Of a DNA stretch of 64,000 nucleotides, positions 1-12,669 are shown one piece after another; position 1 is the first letter of the stretch, and each line of letters starts with the position of its first letter. This DNA comes from Apium graveolens (lineage: Eukaryota; Streptophyta; Magnoliopsida; Apiales; Apiaceae). The notes below the pieces were generated by a model. The model ran no database searches and was not told the origin of the DNA. It saw only the letters and a list, made by a program, of their open reading frames with translations. A program made the translations under genes and the position numbers. The stretch covers positions 4,029,847-4,093,846 of the forward strand of contig NC_133647.1 of assembly GCF_009905375.1 (NCBI RefSeq). The letters run 5' to 3'.

Positions 1-844
1 CGTGTAGAACTTTGAGTCCGTTTAGGACACATGTCTCTGCTCTTCCAACCGTATCAAGCCCAACCCACGAACAACTTATGTTCGTGGACCTTGACGACCT
101 CTACCGGTGGGTCTTGCCTACACAGGCCGTCTTGAGTCTGCTACGAGGTCGGACCAGACAGGTCTGTACTGGACTTCAGACAAGAAACTCAAGTGTAATT
201 AATGTGATATTTAATGTGTCTTTAGGATGTATTTTCTATCTATATCATATACCAAATGAACACCTAATAAAAATAATAAAGGTGATAAAATTTAACACCT
301 AATACCAAACCAAAAATTTTAATATCCTTAATATTGTAAATGAATGTCAAAATTTGTTGTTAGGACTCGAAAAATATCACTTTAACAAAACATAGAAATA
401 TAAAATAATTGGTACTGATGGTACTAATAAAATGACAGAATATATTTGTCTTACAACAAAAAATTAATATTTCTCTTATTTAAAAAGATATTAATCAATA
501 TTTAAAATTAAAATTATACATTTTCTAGGTGTTGTGCAATTCTAATAAGATTTGAAATTTCTCACATTCAAAATTTTAAAAGGATCAATAAAATGAAGTT
601 TTATATTTTTTTTTAAATACATTATTTTATATTACTGATAATATTATTATTTTACTAAATTTTTATCTAAAAGTTTCAAGATAGTGGTATATGTATTTAA
701 ATTGCAATGTTATTTAGTTTTCGTCATATGTAATTAATTTTAAATAATACAAATTTCTAAAATATTTTATTTATTTTTGGTAACATGAACGCGCCAAGCT
801 GTCGCCATAAGGCGACGCCGAGAAACCTTTAATTATTGAATGCT
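1..844. other. AT-rich intergenic sequence
   Basis: The first 230 bases are of mixed composition and the rest is strongly AT-rich. A 96-codon open frame at 12-302 has no recognisable domain and no splice context, so it is not called as a gene. No RNA gene or intact transposon end was found here. Confidence 0.5.
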
Positions 845-1185
845 ATTTTTTACCTTATTATTGTCATGCTTTTGAATGTGTTGATCGTTCTTTGAAAGAT
901 ATTATGTTTGCTCTTGATAAAGGAATATTAAAAAGTCATTTGACGGTTTGACAATTGTTTTTGGCGGAGATCTTTGACAAATTTTGCCAGTAATTTCAAT
1001 GGCAACAAGAATTGAAGTAGTATGTTCCGGTTTTAAAAAAATAGGGTCAATCCAACGGATTTTAGTACTTGGTATGTTTATTTAATTAAAAATAGAACAC
1101 CCTCGTAATATTATGTTGTTAAATGATATATTTTTCAAAAGTAAAAAAATTTGGAGCGCGCGTAGCGCGAGCAAAAATTCCCTAG
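845..1185 (+). pseudogene. Helitron relic: RepHel helicase fragment with a Helitron 3' end
   Basis: Around 860-1020 the + strand reads, in two frames, like the helicase block of plant Helitron RepHel proteins. A stretch resembling FECVDRSLKDIM is followed by one resembling LTIVFGGDL, then a TGA, then QILPV. These correspond to the region after the DEA box and the GGDF motif. A frameshift lies near 945 and the TGA near 993. The block is followed at about 1155-1173 by a GC-rich hairpin (GCGCGCGTAGCGCG) and then CTAG at 1182-1185, with T as the next base. That is the standard Helitron 3' terminus. The 5' TC end was not located, so the left limit is only where homology starts. The piece is too short to encode anything and looks like a non-autonomous or eroded copy related to the element at 12322-23901. 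Confidence 0.7.
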
Positions 1186-1776
1186 TTGTTAATATAAATG
1201 AATAAAATCTATTCCACCAGATAAACTTTAATAAAAGTGAAATTTAGAAGTTATTATAGCGTGTCGGAAAAGGTTGGGAATTTGAAAGGTAGCAATAAAA
1301 ATAAATATACATATTTGTTGAAATTATTATATGTAGTTTAAAATTTAATAAAATAACGTATGTAAGAAACTATTACTCACAAGATAACTAACTATAAAAA
1401 AATAAAATGAGATCTGTTTGTATTGATATTTAATAAAAAAATATAAAAGAATATATATGAGTAAATAAGGACACCTTGCTTTCATGAACGGTTCAACCAA
1501 TTTTTTTTTTATCTCAATCGTCCATATTCCATAGAGAATTTGGATGGTCCAGATACTAAATATATCAAACAAACAGTCTTAAATGTTGAAACTAGTCTCG
1601 TCCGGTTCTTTTTTTCTCGTTCAGTGGTGATCAATGGGCCCTCAAGGATTCAATCCTCGTTACAAACATATTATTTTCATTATTAATGTAAACTCATGTT
1701 GACCTATAGTTCAGACTAAATTGTAATAACGAGAATGAGATATAATTTTTAGTTTGGTTAAACCATCATTTTGGTT

Positions 1777-2440
1777 ATCCCTCGTCACAATCGTTAGATC
1801 TTTCTCATCAAGTGATCAAAACCGTTAGAACTAAATACAAGAAACATAGACAACCAAAGTTTTAGGTTCGAATCCCCGCAACGACATATTAAATCAAATA
1901 TTTATATTATTATTTTTGAAATTACAAACAAAGGTACATGGTTCAAATTTGATCAACAACATTAATTTATATTATTTAATTTTAATTAAAAATCATACGC
2001 ACACTTAGAATAAGATTATAATTATGTATTAATTATTTTTAAATATATAATTACTTATATAAAAAATAATAAATATGAAAAATTAAATTATTATATCCCT
2101 CAGCATAACCGTTAGAACTTTTTCATAAAGTGATGAAAACTGTCAGATATAAATAAAAAATATATAAAAAATCAAAGGTTCTAGGTTTGAATACCAACAA
2201 CGACATATAAAATCATACATTTACGTTATCATTTCTTAAATTGCAAGGTTCGAATCCCAATAACAACATATTAAATCCTTATTTTTGAAATTACAAACAA
2301 AGATACATGTTTCAAATCTCATCAGCCATATTAATTTATATTATTTAATCTTTATTAGAAATCACATACACAGAAATCGAATAAGATTATAATTATATAT
2401 TAATTATTTTTTAATAATTAATTACTTATATATCAAAATT
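1777..2440. repeat. Tandem duplication, period about 318 bp
   Basis: Two diverged direct copies lie head to tail, the first from about 1777 and the second from about 2095. Each begins ATCCCT and goes on with CGTTAGA-like, GGTTCGAAT-like and ATTAATTTATATTATTTAAT-like blocks in the same order. Copies differ by many substitutions and small indels, so the duplication is old. No gene is visible in either copy. Confidence 0.65.
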
Positions 2441-2479
2441 ATATATAATAATAAAAAAATACACATTATTACTAAAAGG

Positions 2480-3325
2480 CTCGGATTGCAGGGGTGGTAA
2501 ATTCGGGATTCGGGTCATGTTCGTGTTTGTAAACGGGTTAATTTCGGGTTAAGTTAAAATTACTAAAAAATTAAATAAAATCAAATCTTAAAATGCAAAC
2601 AAATGAAATTCTTAAAAACGGGTTATATCGGGTCAATTTCGGATTGAGCAGGTTATATTCGTGTCACCTTCGGGTTTCATGTCACTAAATCGAGTTAGTG
2701 TTGGGTTTGAGCCGGGTTCAATATTGCGGCCTCTTCGCAGATGTAGAATAACCGATACCTTTGATCTGAACTCGGGCCTTAATTTGGGCGGACCCATATC
2801 ATACGAACCCCCCTCACATAAAAGAAGACCTAGAGGAGCCGGGTCAGGCAACAGTGGAGTGCGAATAAAAGTTTATACTATAACGAATTCTATTTTATAA
2901 CGAATTCTATATTATTATTTATATTATAATAGACGAAACATTATAAGTTTGGTAGTCGGTCGGTCGACACTTACTGAAATTACTTAGTTAGCCTTAATTA
3001 ATTTAATTCTAATCATTAGGTCGATGAGTTCTAATTACAATTGATATTGAAGTCAACTTCCTGTATTATTTTACCAATTTCAATTTTAAGTTAGTCAAAT
3101 ATTAAAGTGCAAACAAATAAATTTGTTAAAAACGGGTCATTTCAGGTTGAGCAGGTCATGTTCGTGTCACTTTCGGGTTTAATCGGGTTACAAATCGTGT
3201 CAGGTGTGTAGGTGTGTGTCGGGTTTCGGGTAGTGTTCGATATTGGGGCTCTCCCCCGATATAGAATAATCGATCCAAGAGGAGGCGGGTCGGGCGACAG
3301 TGGAGTGCGGTGTCTGAAGCTTAAT
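2480..3325. repeat. Two copies of a GGGTTCGGG-rich dispersed repeat
   Basis: A first copy (about 2480-2865) and a second (about 3065-3320) share blocks in the same order: AAAACGGGT, TGAGCAGGT, TTCGTGTCAC, TTTCGGGTT, GATRTAGAATAAYCGAT and GGCRACAGTGGAGTGCG. The second copy lies about 340 bp upstream of the LETM1-like start codon. The overlapping open frames on both strands are composition artefacts of the GGGTT periodicity. The family could not be named. Confidence 0.55.
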
Positions 3326-3379
3326 AATAACTGTAAGTAAAAATGAAGAAGAAGGCGTAGCTTTGATTGATTTGCATTT

Positions 3380-3432
3380 ATTATGTTATGTTGTGTTATG
3401 TTATGTTATGTTATTTTATGTTATGTTATGTG
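3380..3432. repeat. TTATG microsatellite in the LETM1-like gene 5' region
   Basis: About nine imperfect TTATG pentamers run in a row. The tract lies 230-280 bp upstream of the start codon, in the probable promoter or 5' untranslated region, where it could vary in length between plants. Confidence 0.8.
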
Positions 3433-3661
3433 TGATGATTTGCAGTTTTCATTGTTATCTATAATTCTACTACCCTAGAGTTTAATTTAAACTTACCCCC
3501 ACAACACCCTTCTGTTGTTGTTTTCAAGATTCTAGCCGTTGTGATAATTAGGTTTTTTTTTTTACTTTGCTTGTTAAATTAGTCCTTCCTAAACTTAACC
3601 TTACACATTCTGTTGTTGTAAGATTTTTAAGATTTTTGCTGTTTTAGGTAAGGGTGCCCTA

Positions 3662-6600
3662 ATGGCTTCTGGAGTAGTTTTGAGGAGGAGGAAGGTTATC
3701 TCATATTACTTAAATAACATTTCCGTCTCTGCCCGCTTTTATTTCGGTCATGCCAAGTCTGCTCATTCTCTACTTTCTACCACATTCACCACTTCAACTC
3801 GCAACTCAAATATCCTGCTTAATTCTGCATTTGGACTGTCTACCCCCGGATGCCACGTTAATTGGAAATCACAATCTTGTTTCATCTCCGCTCCACGGAC
3901 AACAACTTCACGTTTTATGACTTCTCAATCCCTTATTGATGAAGATCACGAAATGTTAGCCACTTGCATTGTTGGCTACCATATTTTCTTTTTCTTTCTT
4001 TTAATTTTGGATTCACTGATAACCTGATCAATCCAATTTTTTGCCTTCCTTATCTTTTAGGAAATCCTGGGCCTATAGATGCTTTAGCTGGAAAACTGAT
4101 GCTTTAGCAAAACTCTACCACTTCCAGTTAGGCATCCAGTTATTGTGTGCTAATGTGAGTATCACTCTGAGGTTGCTGGTAAAGGTTTTTCGAGGGGAGA
4201 TTCTGTCCAGGAGGGAGAGACAGCTGCTCACACGAACCACGTCTTATTTCTTTCGGGATGTCCCTGGTGCTCTTATGTTCGGCGTTCCCTTGATCAATTT
4301 TTTGTTGCCAGTGTTTCTTAAGCTATTCCCAAACATGTTACGCTCGACCTTTCAAGACAAGCCTAGTGAACAGGTTTCCCCCCCCCCCTTCCTTTTTTCT
4401 TTTTCAATTAGATAGTTTCTGTTGTGTGCATGCTAGATCTTTTCAATTTTATTGAATTGTCATTCTGCAAACCACGTACAAAAAATTTAGGCATGCTGTA
4501 GTGACTATACTTCACTCCCTACCTTTTTACTAAGCATTATGCTTGATTCACTATAATTATATGCGCGTAGGAGCGCAAAAGGAAGCTCAAGGCACGGATA
4601 GAATTTGCAAAATTTCTTCAAGACACGGTAAAGGAAATGGACCAGGTGGTTGAAGTCTATTTTAAGGGAGGCCTTAAGGTGACGGCTGAGGATTTTTTTG
4701 AACACACAAGCAGTGTAAGTCTGAAATTTAAGCCTCATTTCATGTATGTAGGGTTGTAATTTAAATTGAGCACCTCAAACTTGAACTCGACTCAATACTT
4801 GGGCTCAGTTCGAGCTCAAACCTGTTTATAGAGTATTAGGTAAAAAAAATCTCAACTCGAACTTGATAGTCAAAAAATCGAATCGAATTACAGTCCTACA
4901 AGTAAACCTCATATGTATATTTTTTTAATTTTTATTTTGAAATGTACTAATCACCTGCCATTCTCCTGTAGTTTAGATCTGGTGGACATGACTCTGAAGA
5001 CAAGATTTTGTGCTTAGCTGCTTTGTTCAGTAACAGGATTACATTAGATAACATTGGCAGGTAGGACCCGCAGCAAATCTTTTGCTTATATGTTCATTCA
5101 ATTCAATTTGATTTCATTTTCTTGTATTAGCTGTGAAGTGATCATTGTTTTCTTCCATACTGTTTGACAGGCGTCGATTAGTGAATATGTGCAAGTATAT
5201 GGGTATCACTGCATATGGAACTGACGAATATCTGCGCTTCTTGCTTCGGGAAAGATTGAAATCGTTAGTCAAATCCTTTTTTGTTAAAAATCTGACCCGT
5301 TTTAAAAGCTAAGTGTAAACAGTTAGCAAGCTCGCGTTTATTAATCATCCTTCTCACAGTATCATCCTTTTAGTCATATAATGAAAAGGAATTGAAAGTT
5401 TATATAAGTCAGACTAAGTCGTATGCTGGGTATTTTGTTGCTTAAATGCCTGTCTGTGTTTTTGTGTTATGTTGAACATTGACCACCAGAGAACATATTC
5501 TCAGTTGAGTACCACCACCAATACTTTTTCCTCTCTAGAATTTATCCATTTATCTAAGCGTCATAATAATGCATGTATTCGTTAGTTGTGATTTGTCTTT
5601 TGGACATATGATTAGAATGGATATAGGCTGAGAAAAGATGACAAATAAATTATAAAGAAGGGTGTTAATTCGAAGTTTATACTAGTCAGATTTAGTTGTT
5701 AGTTGCTTTAGTTCCTGTCCGTGTTTTGTGTTATGTCGAACACTGACTAAAGACCAGAAAACGTATCTTCTGTTGAGAACCACTAAAATAACTTCTTTCT
5801 CTCTAGAATGTATCCATTATTTAAGCATCATTGTAATGCATGTATCCTTTTAGTTGTGACTTGTGATGCATCTTCTGGATATAGGATTGAAAGAGATGAC
5901 AAACTAATCCAAAAGAAGGGCGTGGAGTGGCTGTCTGAAGCTGAAGTTTGTAAATATTGTAGAGAACGAGGGATTTATGCAGGAGAAGAAATGCGTCAAC
6001 AGGTTTTTGACCAAATTTTGTCGCTGCATATGAATATTTCTTGAACATTGTCCCATTCGGCACTTCAAACTTCGACATGAAGTGTTGGCACATGATATAC
6101 ATTATTAGGCATCAGATTTTCTTCCAAAAGCCTATTGATTTCATCTTTACTTCCTTACAGTGAAGTATAGAGACATGTTGCATACAAAGAGGGTGTCTCG
6201 TGGTGTATGCTGCTTTATAAGAACAAATAAGACAGCCATATTTCTAGAACTATTTAGTGACACCAGAAATTTTGTGACAAGTCTGGCTAGGTTCTACCAG
6301 GTCTGTGCCCTGGTCCTTTGGTTTTTGTTAACCTCCTTGGTCATTTCAACTGACCACAATGTTAACTGGTTTCTCAATTGTAATTTGAACGACCAAACAG
6401 AACCTTTTCAAGACCTAGCTATCTCTTATCTGCAAATTTCATTGTCACCAAAATTGTATAAGCTTAAAATCGACGGACTTCAATTGAGTCTTATAATAAA
6501 CTACATCTAATTTAATTTATCGGCAGACGGGTATAGAGTTGACAACACCGTTTTGGTCTCATGTTGGGGGGTCAACGATCGAGAGATTCCCCCTTATCTG

Positions 6601-9600
6601 ATGCCTCGCAGAAAAACGTAAAGCACAATTAGGGTATCATAGAGTGAATTGTAGGAATGTCAAACTATCTACAAGATTATGACATTGAAATAATTGAAAT
6701 AGAAGGTTTGAACCTATTAATTGTGGGAGTGACGAGGGAGGCAGATCACAGAGGACATAAGATATTAAATAAACAACTGAGGCTTGATATGGCAACCTTA
6801 AACCCAACTGGCCTAACCCTCTCCGAGTATGCTTGGTTTCGGGCATTGGATTTTATCTATTGTAGGACATGAGAGCAACTACAGATAGGAGTTAAGGTTA
6901 CAGGTATTGGTTAGGTTGGAAGTAACAGCGAAGCCTCCAATTATGTTGTTATTACTCCTTTTGGGAGAGTAGAAAAGGAGGTGTAGGTCTGTATGAGTGC
7001 GTTTTGTGGGTCAGTACTCAGTAATTGCTGTAATTTTTTCTTAACAAACCAACTTCTTGACACACTGTACCTTTTTGCCCAATTTTTTTTTTATGAATTT
7101 ACATTATAGAGTATTAGGTTCTACTTTAGTCTTTATATGTTGCATGACATGTCTTTTGCCTTTTCAAAGTTTTTTGTAAAATAAAATCATTGTCCTCAAA
7201 TAAAAGTGTTTATGTTGTTATTACTCTTTTTGAGAGAGTAGAAAAGGAGGTGTAGGTCTGTATGAGTGCGTTTTGTGGGTCAGTACGCAGTAATTGCTGT
7301 AATTTTTACTTAACAAACCAACTTTTTGACACACTGTACCTTTTTGCCTAATTTTTTTTATGAATTAACTTTATAGAGTATTAGGTTCTACTTTAGTCTT
7401 TATATGTTGCATGACATGTCTTTTGCCCTTTCAAAGTTTTTTGTAAAATAAAATCAATGTCCTCAAATAAAATTGTTTATATTCTTAAACATTTTTTTTT
7501 ATACAAATTTGTTTTATGTGAAAAGTCTAGGTTTTCGGCGGAATCAATATCCAGAAGTAAGGGTAAGGTTTGCATGCAGCTCCCGTTACAAATTCATTTT
7601 ATCTGAAATATGTCACTGAAAGGGCACATATCTGCATGATAATTTTGATTTATTTGTGAGTTCTTAATCTTGGATGTTGTGATCAACTGAAATAGCTTTC
7701 TTTGTGCAGCTTTGTGATTGGCTAGATTTATCAGTTAATAATTCTGTACCTTCTTCACTTCTCATCCTCTCCAGGTATATTTAGAGCTGAGAAGTCATTC
7801 TTTCATGTGTTCCTTGATAAACGTATGATCTTTTAACTTGTTCCTAATTCGGTTTCATAAGTTTGTCATTTGCAGAGCCTTCATTGTGATTGGAAAGAAC
7901 CCTGTGGAAGTTGTTTTAGATACACTACGGTCCCTTCCGCATGACTTGAAACATACTGTTGGCACGACATCGTTTCCATCTGACCATCCTTTCCATGGCA
8001 AGCTAGATAAAATTTACTTACTAGATTTGCAGAAGAAACGCATCAAGGTTTTTTTCCCTTTTGTCTTGGGTTTAATAGCATATATAACTATATTTAGTCA
8101 ACCTCTCAGCCCCTGATGGTGACTCACAGCCTCTCTTTCGTGCAAGGGGCACACTAAGTATAGCCATGTTTAAGCTGTGGTATTCTCAGAGAGAAGTGAA
8201 AGGAAAAAAAACTAATTCAGTAGGTCAATCTCAATTTAATAAGATTTAAGACATTAAGGTTTTATTATTCTTCCTTGTAAGATGTGAACCGATATGGTTC
8301 TTGCCTTGATGATAAACCATTTGTGAGAGGTGGATGTGTACCTGATGGCCAAGGAGGCAATAAACCCAGTATATTTTGTTTTTATTCAGAATTTATATGA
8401 ATGTTCAAAGCAAATAAAATCAAATATAGCCTGTGTAAATTCAAAAGAGGCCAAAGAAATAATAGAGTGAAAGAAAAAATTGGGTCAGCAAATTATTGTT
8501 AATCTGCAACTGCTTTCTGCATGTTCACATTAATTTAAACTGTTCACTCCTTCTGAAGCAGTTCGAAATTGTCTGTTTCGACAGAAAGAAAATAAAGAGC
8601 TTCCGGCAATGCACTCAGATACTCGTACTAGTCAAGATGATTTCTTAAAAGGAGTGACCAATGGAGCACCAGGACAAGCTAGAGCAAGAGCTGTGGGTGA
8701 ACATGTGCAGCTTTGTGAACTCAGTAATGCAATGGCTGCTTTAGCTTCTGCATTAGTAAGCATAATAATTCATAGAATTGTTTTGGACATTATGACTAAA
8801 ATTTCATTAGCTTCGACCAGCACTTATACTCAGTTTTTACTGCTAATCTGTGCAGAATGTGTGTACGGAGTGCGAAAAGATTTTGAGTCTCGTCAATGAT
8901 GAGGTATTTCGTATAGTCAGGCATACAGAATCATTTTTTCTGTGAAATTGATTATAATACAGTGAGCTAGAAGTTAAATAGCAGTTTGCACAAGTCAGAA
9001 TTTTTTTTTGTTCCACTCTGACTCTGTACAATTGGTATTTTATCGCAAGTACGACAACTATGTTTTTCCTTTTTTGTTCTTACGAAATTAATGTCTCCTG
9101 TCTGTCAACTACAAATTTTGTTAGGGTCTATTAATGGTACCAGTTACATCGTTTGTTGTTAATGCATGTCAATCTTTGTGTACATTTAGCAAATGAGAAA
9201 TCAGGTCATGTAACTCTGGCTTCCGCAAGGCCATCAATATACAATTTCTGTCACAATAATCTTTTTCTTCTTTTGATAAACTTTGGCAATCATGCGCAGG
9301 ACAAAATGGGTGCATATAGTGAAAATGGGTGCATATCACACAATGGCGATAATGTTACATCAGTAGTTACAGATAAGGTAAGCTTGTATCATTACTCACT
9401 TCCTTAAAGACCAACTCTAAGAAATATGTCCTCTGATTTATATTTTGGTAATGTTAGCTTAGCTCGTTGTGATATTGTTAATTATATGTTTTCTCTTTTA
9501 CAGGTTGATGATATGGTAAAAAAAATTGGAAAAGAATTTAATAACATCGATCCAAAAATTGAGCGGTAAATATAATCCTTTTAAAGTACATATTACATAT

Positions 9601-12004
9601 TATCTTTGAGAATAATTTAATATGTTATACACTTTTAGAGAAATCCTGTTTGCTTACATTGAAAAAATTACTTGTTACTTTAAGTTATTTTATTCTTTTA
9701 AATTGAACTAATGCTAACTTAGCAAGTTGCCATTTGTTTTGATAGTTTATTTAAAAACGTATAACTGAAGTTATATGTAGTGAGGGAAAAAATTACTTCT
9801 GTCAAGTTACAAACTTCAAGTAATTCGGCGAAATAAGTCCCTCATAATTATTTTTTGAAGTTCCATCATTTGTCAGTTTCAAGTCTCAAAAGACAAACAT
9901 ACGAAATAAGTTGATTTTGACTTACTAATTCATTGCCAATCTTGTCGGATGTTTTCACAAGTATCTACATATCTTAATTGGCTTAGAGAAGCTGTTGTAC
10001 TTGTAAAATAATTTGAAAACGACATTGATTCCATGACTAAAAGATAGATATAGAAACAAGCGAGTAGCCTATCTTCTGCCTTAAATTGTTCGTAGATCGT
10101 ATGCTTACTTATTCATATTCATGTAATGTACATACAAAATTTAAGCACTGATAATAGAATAACTAAATGCTAACCACTTAATGTAGACAGAGACTCGATG
10201 CTCAATTTGGAAAATAAAATAATATTACCAGCATACAAAAGTTGAGTCAAGGATGTCCGAGTCAATACATTCATGTCTATGGTATATTTACAATATGACA
10301 GAAGTTATAAGGTATTTACTAGTAGAGCTGTTCAGGCGAACTCCCCTAGAAGAAAAGTGAGAGTGCGAGACCAACACTCTGGTGAAAACTCCCTTACTGT
10401 GAAAACCTAAATATTGACACCGATTACATATATGCACATTGTCACATCCAAATCAGTTACATATAAACACACTGGAGAAGGAAAAAAAGAAGGAACAAAC
10501 GGCATATGGGGCTCAGTTGGTAAATCCCTTTCGTTTGATTCTCTTTTTATATTTGAACAGGCAATTGAAGTGCCAAAAGGGTCAGCTATTTCAGAGTCAT
10601 TATGTTATGGTTCTTGCATATGATTTCTTTATTCAGAAGTCATTCGTGAGATAATGAACCTCTCTTTTCTAGTTATAACAGAAAAAGTACTGCTGGTTGG
10701 ATTCATCCTATTCTCGAAATAAACAACTCGCACACACTCCCTTTCCAAAAAAAAACCAATGCCCACTTTCTGGACCCTCTCTCCTGCTTCCCCTCCGAAC
10801 CCCTAACATTGATTTTCGAAACTATTACTATAAGATTTATGTGATTCAGTGATAACTTGACCAAATGATATTTGTAAAACTAGTATGCCTACCTAGTACC
10901 TGCTCTACAAAATTGTAGTCAACTAAAAATGGATGAAGTTGCATTAGATAATTTTTTTTTTTGTGAAAGTTGAAAATCGTGTTTTCAGTGACACGGATAG
11001 TGAATTGCTTGTCAGAGAATGGATTGTGGATTTATTAAAATTTGATATGTATTATTTGCTAGTTTCTAGCGCGCTTATGCATAAATTCTTAAGTATAAGC
11101 TCTAATAGTCGACATATCTGACTGATTTGATCTAGGTTTTAATGCATGAATTCTTAAGTATAAGCTCTAATAGTCGACATATCTGACTGATTTGATCTAG
11201 GTTTTAAAGGTGAAATGCTTTTGTTACCCTGTAATTAACTAACCTTGTTTGGCTTCAGATACTGTGATGGAAAAATTGATGTAGAGATGGTGGCAGCTGT
11301 AGCTTCGTACTTGAAAGATTCTTTGGACAAGGAGGGCATTAAGGAACTTATTTCCAACCATTCCAAATATAAAGGTCAGTAGTGTTCTTTTGGTTTTGAT
11401 TTTGAATATGAAATTTGCATGTCTATTTCAAAGATATGTGTTGCTTGTTATGTAAATTCTTTAAACTAGAATATAGCCCTTGCAATGCACGGGTCTTATT
11501 TTATATTACATTTTTAACTAAAAACGTATGTATGATAATTGTAATTTTTCTCTTATGTCAAAAGTAATTAAACCATGGTTAAAAGTTCTTTTATGAATAA
11601 ACCTTTGAGACAACAGTTGGGTGTTCAATAAAACCGTTGTAAACATAATTAAGCAAAATACGTCTTCTTTGTAAACGTTTGTCCAACATGTTTTACACAG
11701 TTTTACTTGTTTTGTGAACTTGGACAATGAAAGAACCCATTGTAAGAAAGTCTTTCAGCTAACTCTTCTTTATACAAAACCGTTGCTTTAAGATATTCTT
11801 CACAATAATTTATGACAGGTTTGAATATGTATGTACAATAATTGTATTTATATATATGTTGATAATTGTAATTCTGGTTTGTAAAGTAATATTTCATCCT
11901 CGTTCTTTTGTCTCTGAGTTTTCTCGATCCTTGTCCATGCAGAAGAGATTGTGAAGTTGGGCACTAAGGCAGAAGATGTCAGAGCTGATGATATTTTGCA
12001 GTAA
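3662..12004 (+). CDS. LETM1: LETM1-like mitochondrial inner-membrane protein (14 exons)
   Basis: Fourteen exons join in frame to 607 codons plus TAA: 3662-3954, 4061-4373, 4571-4714, 4972-5060, 5171-5263, 5885-6002, 7710-7774, 7876-8047, 8585-8755, 8856-8903, 9300-9377, 9504-9565, 11259-11374, 11943-12004. Every intron is GT-AG and phases match. LETM1 proteins are inner mitochondrial membrane proteins tied to K+/H+ or Ca2+/H+ exchange and to ribosome binding. Residues 1-30 are rich in Arg and Ser and lack acids, as in a mitochondrial presequence. Residues about 144-160 hold the SRRERQLLTRTT block, 165-187 the proline-containing membrane helix (DVPG to LLPVFLKLFPN), and the next exons the NMCKYMGITAYGTD and VEWLSEAEVCKYCRERG blocks of the LETM1 domain. 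A basic, helical C-terminus follows. The EF-hand of Arabidopsis relatives is degenerate here (CDGKID). The region before the core is short, so an exon between exons 1 and 2 could have been missed. The start is the first ATG of an open exon with a good presequence. Confidence 0.9.
4747..4900. mobile_element. Small inverted-repeat element (MITE-like) in LETM1 intron 3
   Basis: The segment begins TGTAGGGTTGTAATTTAAAT. Its right end, read on the - strand, begins TGTAGGACTGTAATTCGATT, giving imperfect terminal inverted repeats of about 18 bp. Inside is a CTCGA/TTCGAG-rich body without coding capacity. No clear target duplication could be seen, so the superfamily is left open. Confidence 0.5.
5389..5940 (+). 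repeat. Diverged tandem duplication of intron 5 and the start of exon 6
   Basis: Sequence from about 5389-5664 is repeated with a 277-bp offset at about 5666-5940. The shared order is AGTTTATA, GTGTTATGT, CTCTCTAGAAT, AATGCATGTAT and GGATATAG. The downstream copy carries the used acceptor (exon 6 starts at 5885). The upstream copy keeps a decayed acceptor and the first 35 or so bases of exon 6 at about 5628-5664, with base changes and no open frame. It is therefore a pseudo-exon. Confidence 0.7.
6942..7478 (+). repeat. Tandem duplication, period 269 bp, in LETM1 intron 6
   Basis: The blocks at 6942-7210 and 7211-7478 are direct copies with few differences. Both start TATGTTGTTATTACTC and both contain GAAAAGGAGGTGTAGGTCTG and TTGCATGACATGTCTTTTGC. 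The high identity points to a recent event. No gene is visible inside. Confidence 0.9.
11077..11206 (+). repeat. 65-bp perfect-phase tandem duplication in LETM1 intron 12
   Basis: Two adjacent 65-bp copies begin at 11077 and 11142. They differ at very few positions (ATAAATTC against ATGAATTC near the start). They lie about 50 bp upstream of the acceptor of exon 13, so they could affect branch-point choice, but nothing in the sequence proves this. Confidence 0.9.
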
Positions 12005-12321
12005 GAAAGTGGATACCGCTGTTTCAGTTTTATGTAAACCTTGCACTTCAAAGGACTAAACCACCAGACCAAGCCATTTTTTTGTGCCTTAAAATCACAT
12101 TTTATCTACTGTTGTCCATGAACTATTTGTAGCAGCTAGAACTAAGCAGCAAATATCAACGAGCAATGCGTAAGTAATTAAATTGAAGTCGGTTGTGTTT
12201 TGACTTAATTTCAGACAAATGTTCGATGCACTCTGACTCTGACATGTTCGAAATAGAGTTGGTAACTCGATATAGAGTTGGTTGTGTTAAATTATGAAAT
12301 TCCCCAAACTTTGATAGTAAA
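12005..12321 (+). other. LETM1 3' flank up to the Helitron insertion
   Basis: This holds the probable 3' untranslated region of the LETM1-like gene. No gene or clear polyadenylation signal cluster could be assigned. It ends exactly at the Helitron 3' terminus, so the transposon sits about 320 bp past the stop codon and may have replaced or extended the original 3' end. Confidence 0.5.
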
Positions 12322-12352
12322 CTAGTTATCTTGCCCGCGCTACGCGCGCTTC
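12322..12352 (-). other. Helitron 3' terminus with terminal hairpin
   Basis: On the - strand the stem-loop GCGCGCGTAGCGCGGGC (about 12350-12333) is followed by a short spacer and CTAG. The next host base is T. Helitrons use such a hairpin 10 or so bases before the CTRR end as the replication stop signal. The end matches the relic end at 1155-1185 in its GCGCGCGTAGCGCG core. Confidence 0.85.
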
Positions 12353-12669
12353 ATATTTCATCAATTTTGAATTTTTTTTCTCGAAATTTGTAATTTTTAT
12401 AACATAAACGGTTATCTTCTAGTTTTATTTAAGATATTTTCATGTGTCTAATAAAGGGTTGAACAAATTCAGAATTTGCCGTCTTAAGATATTTTTCTCT
12501 CTTTGACAAATATCCCTCCTCGTTCAACCTACAAAGATAAACATTGATGTTTATTAACTTAGAGCCTCCTATCAACTGTTATTAAACATGCAAACGTGCT
12601 GTAATTATGTAATTAATATATTTCTTAATCGTACTACCTCATCCTCATATCAGTCACGGATTCATCATC

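Noticed and set aside
12..302. 96-codon open frame at the left edge
   Set aside because: No domain, no splice or promoter context, and composition shifts in its middle; probably chance.
2633..2900. Overlapping 70-80-codon frames on both strands
   Set aside because: They come from the GGGTT/AACCC periodicity of a dispersed repeat.
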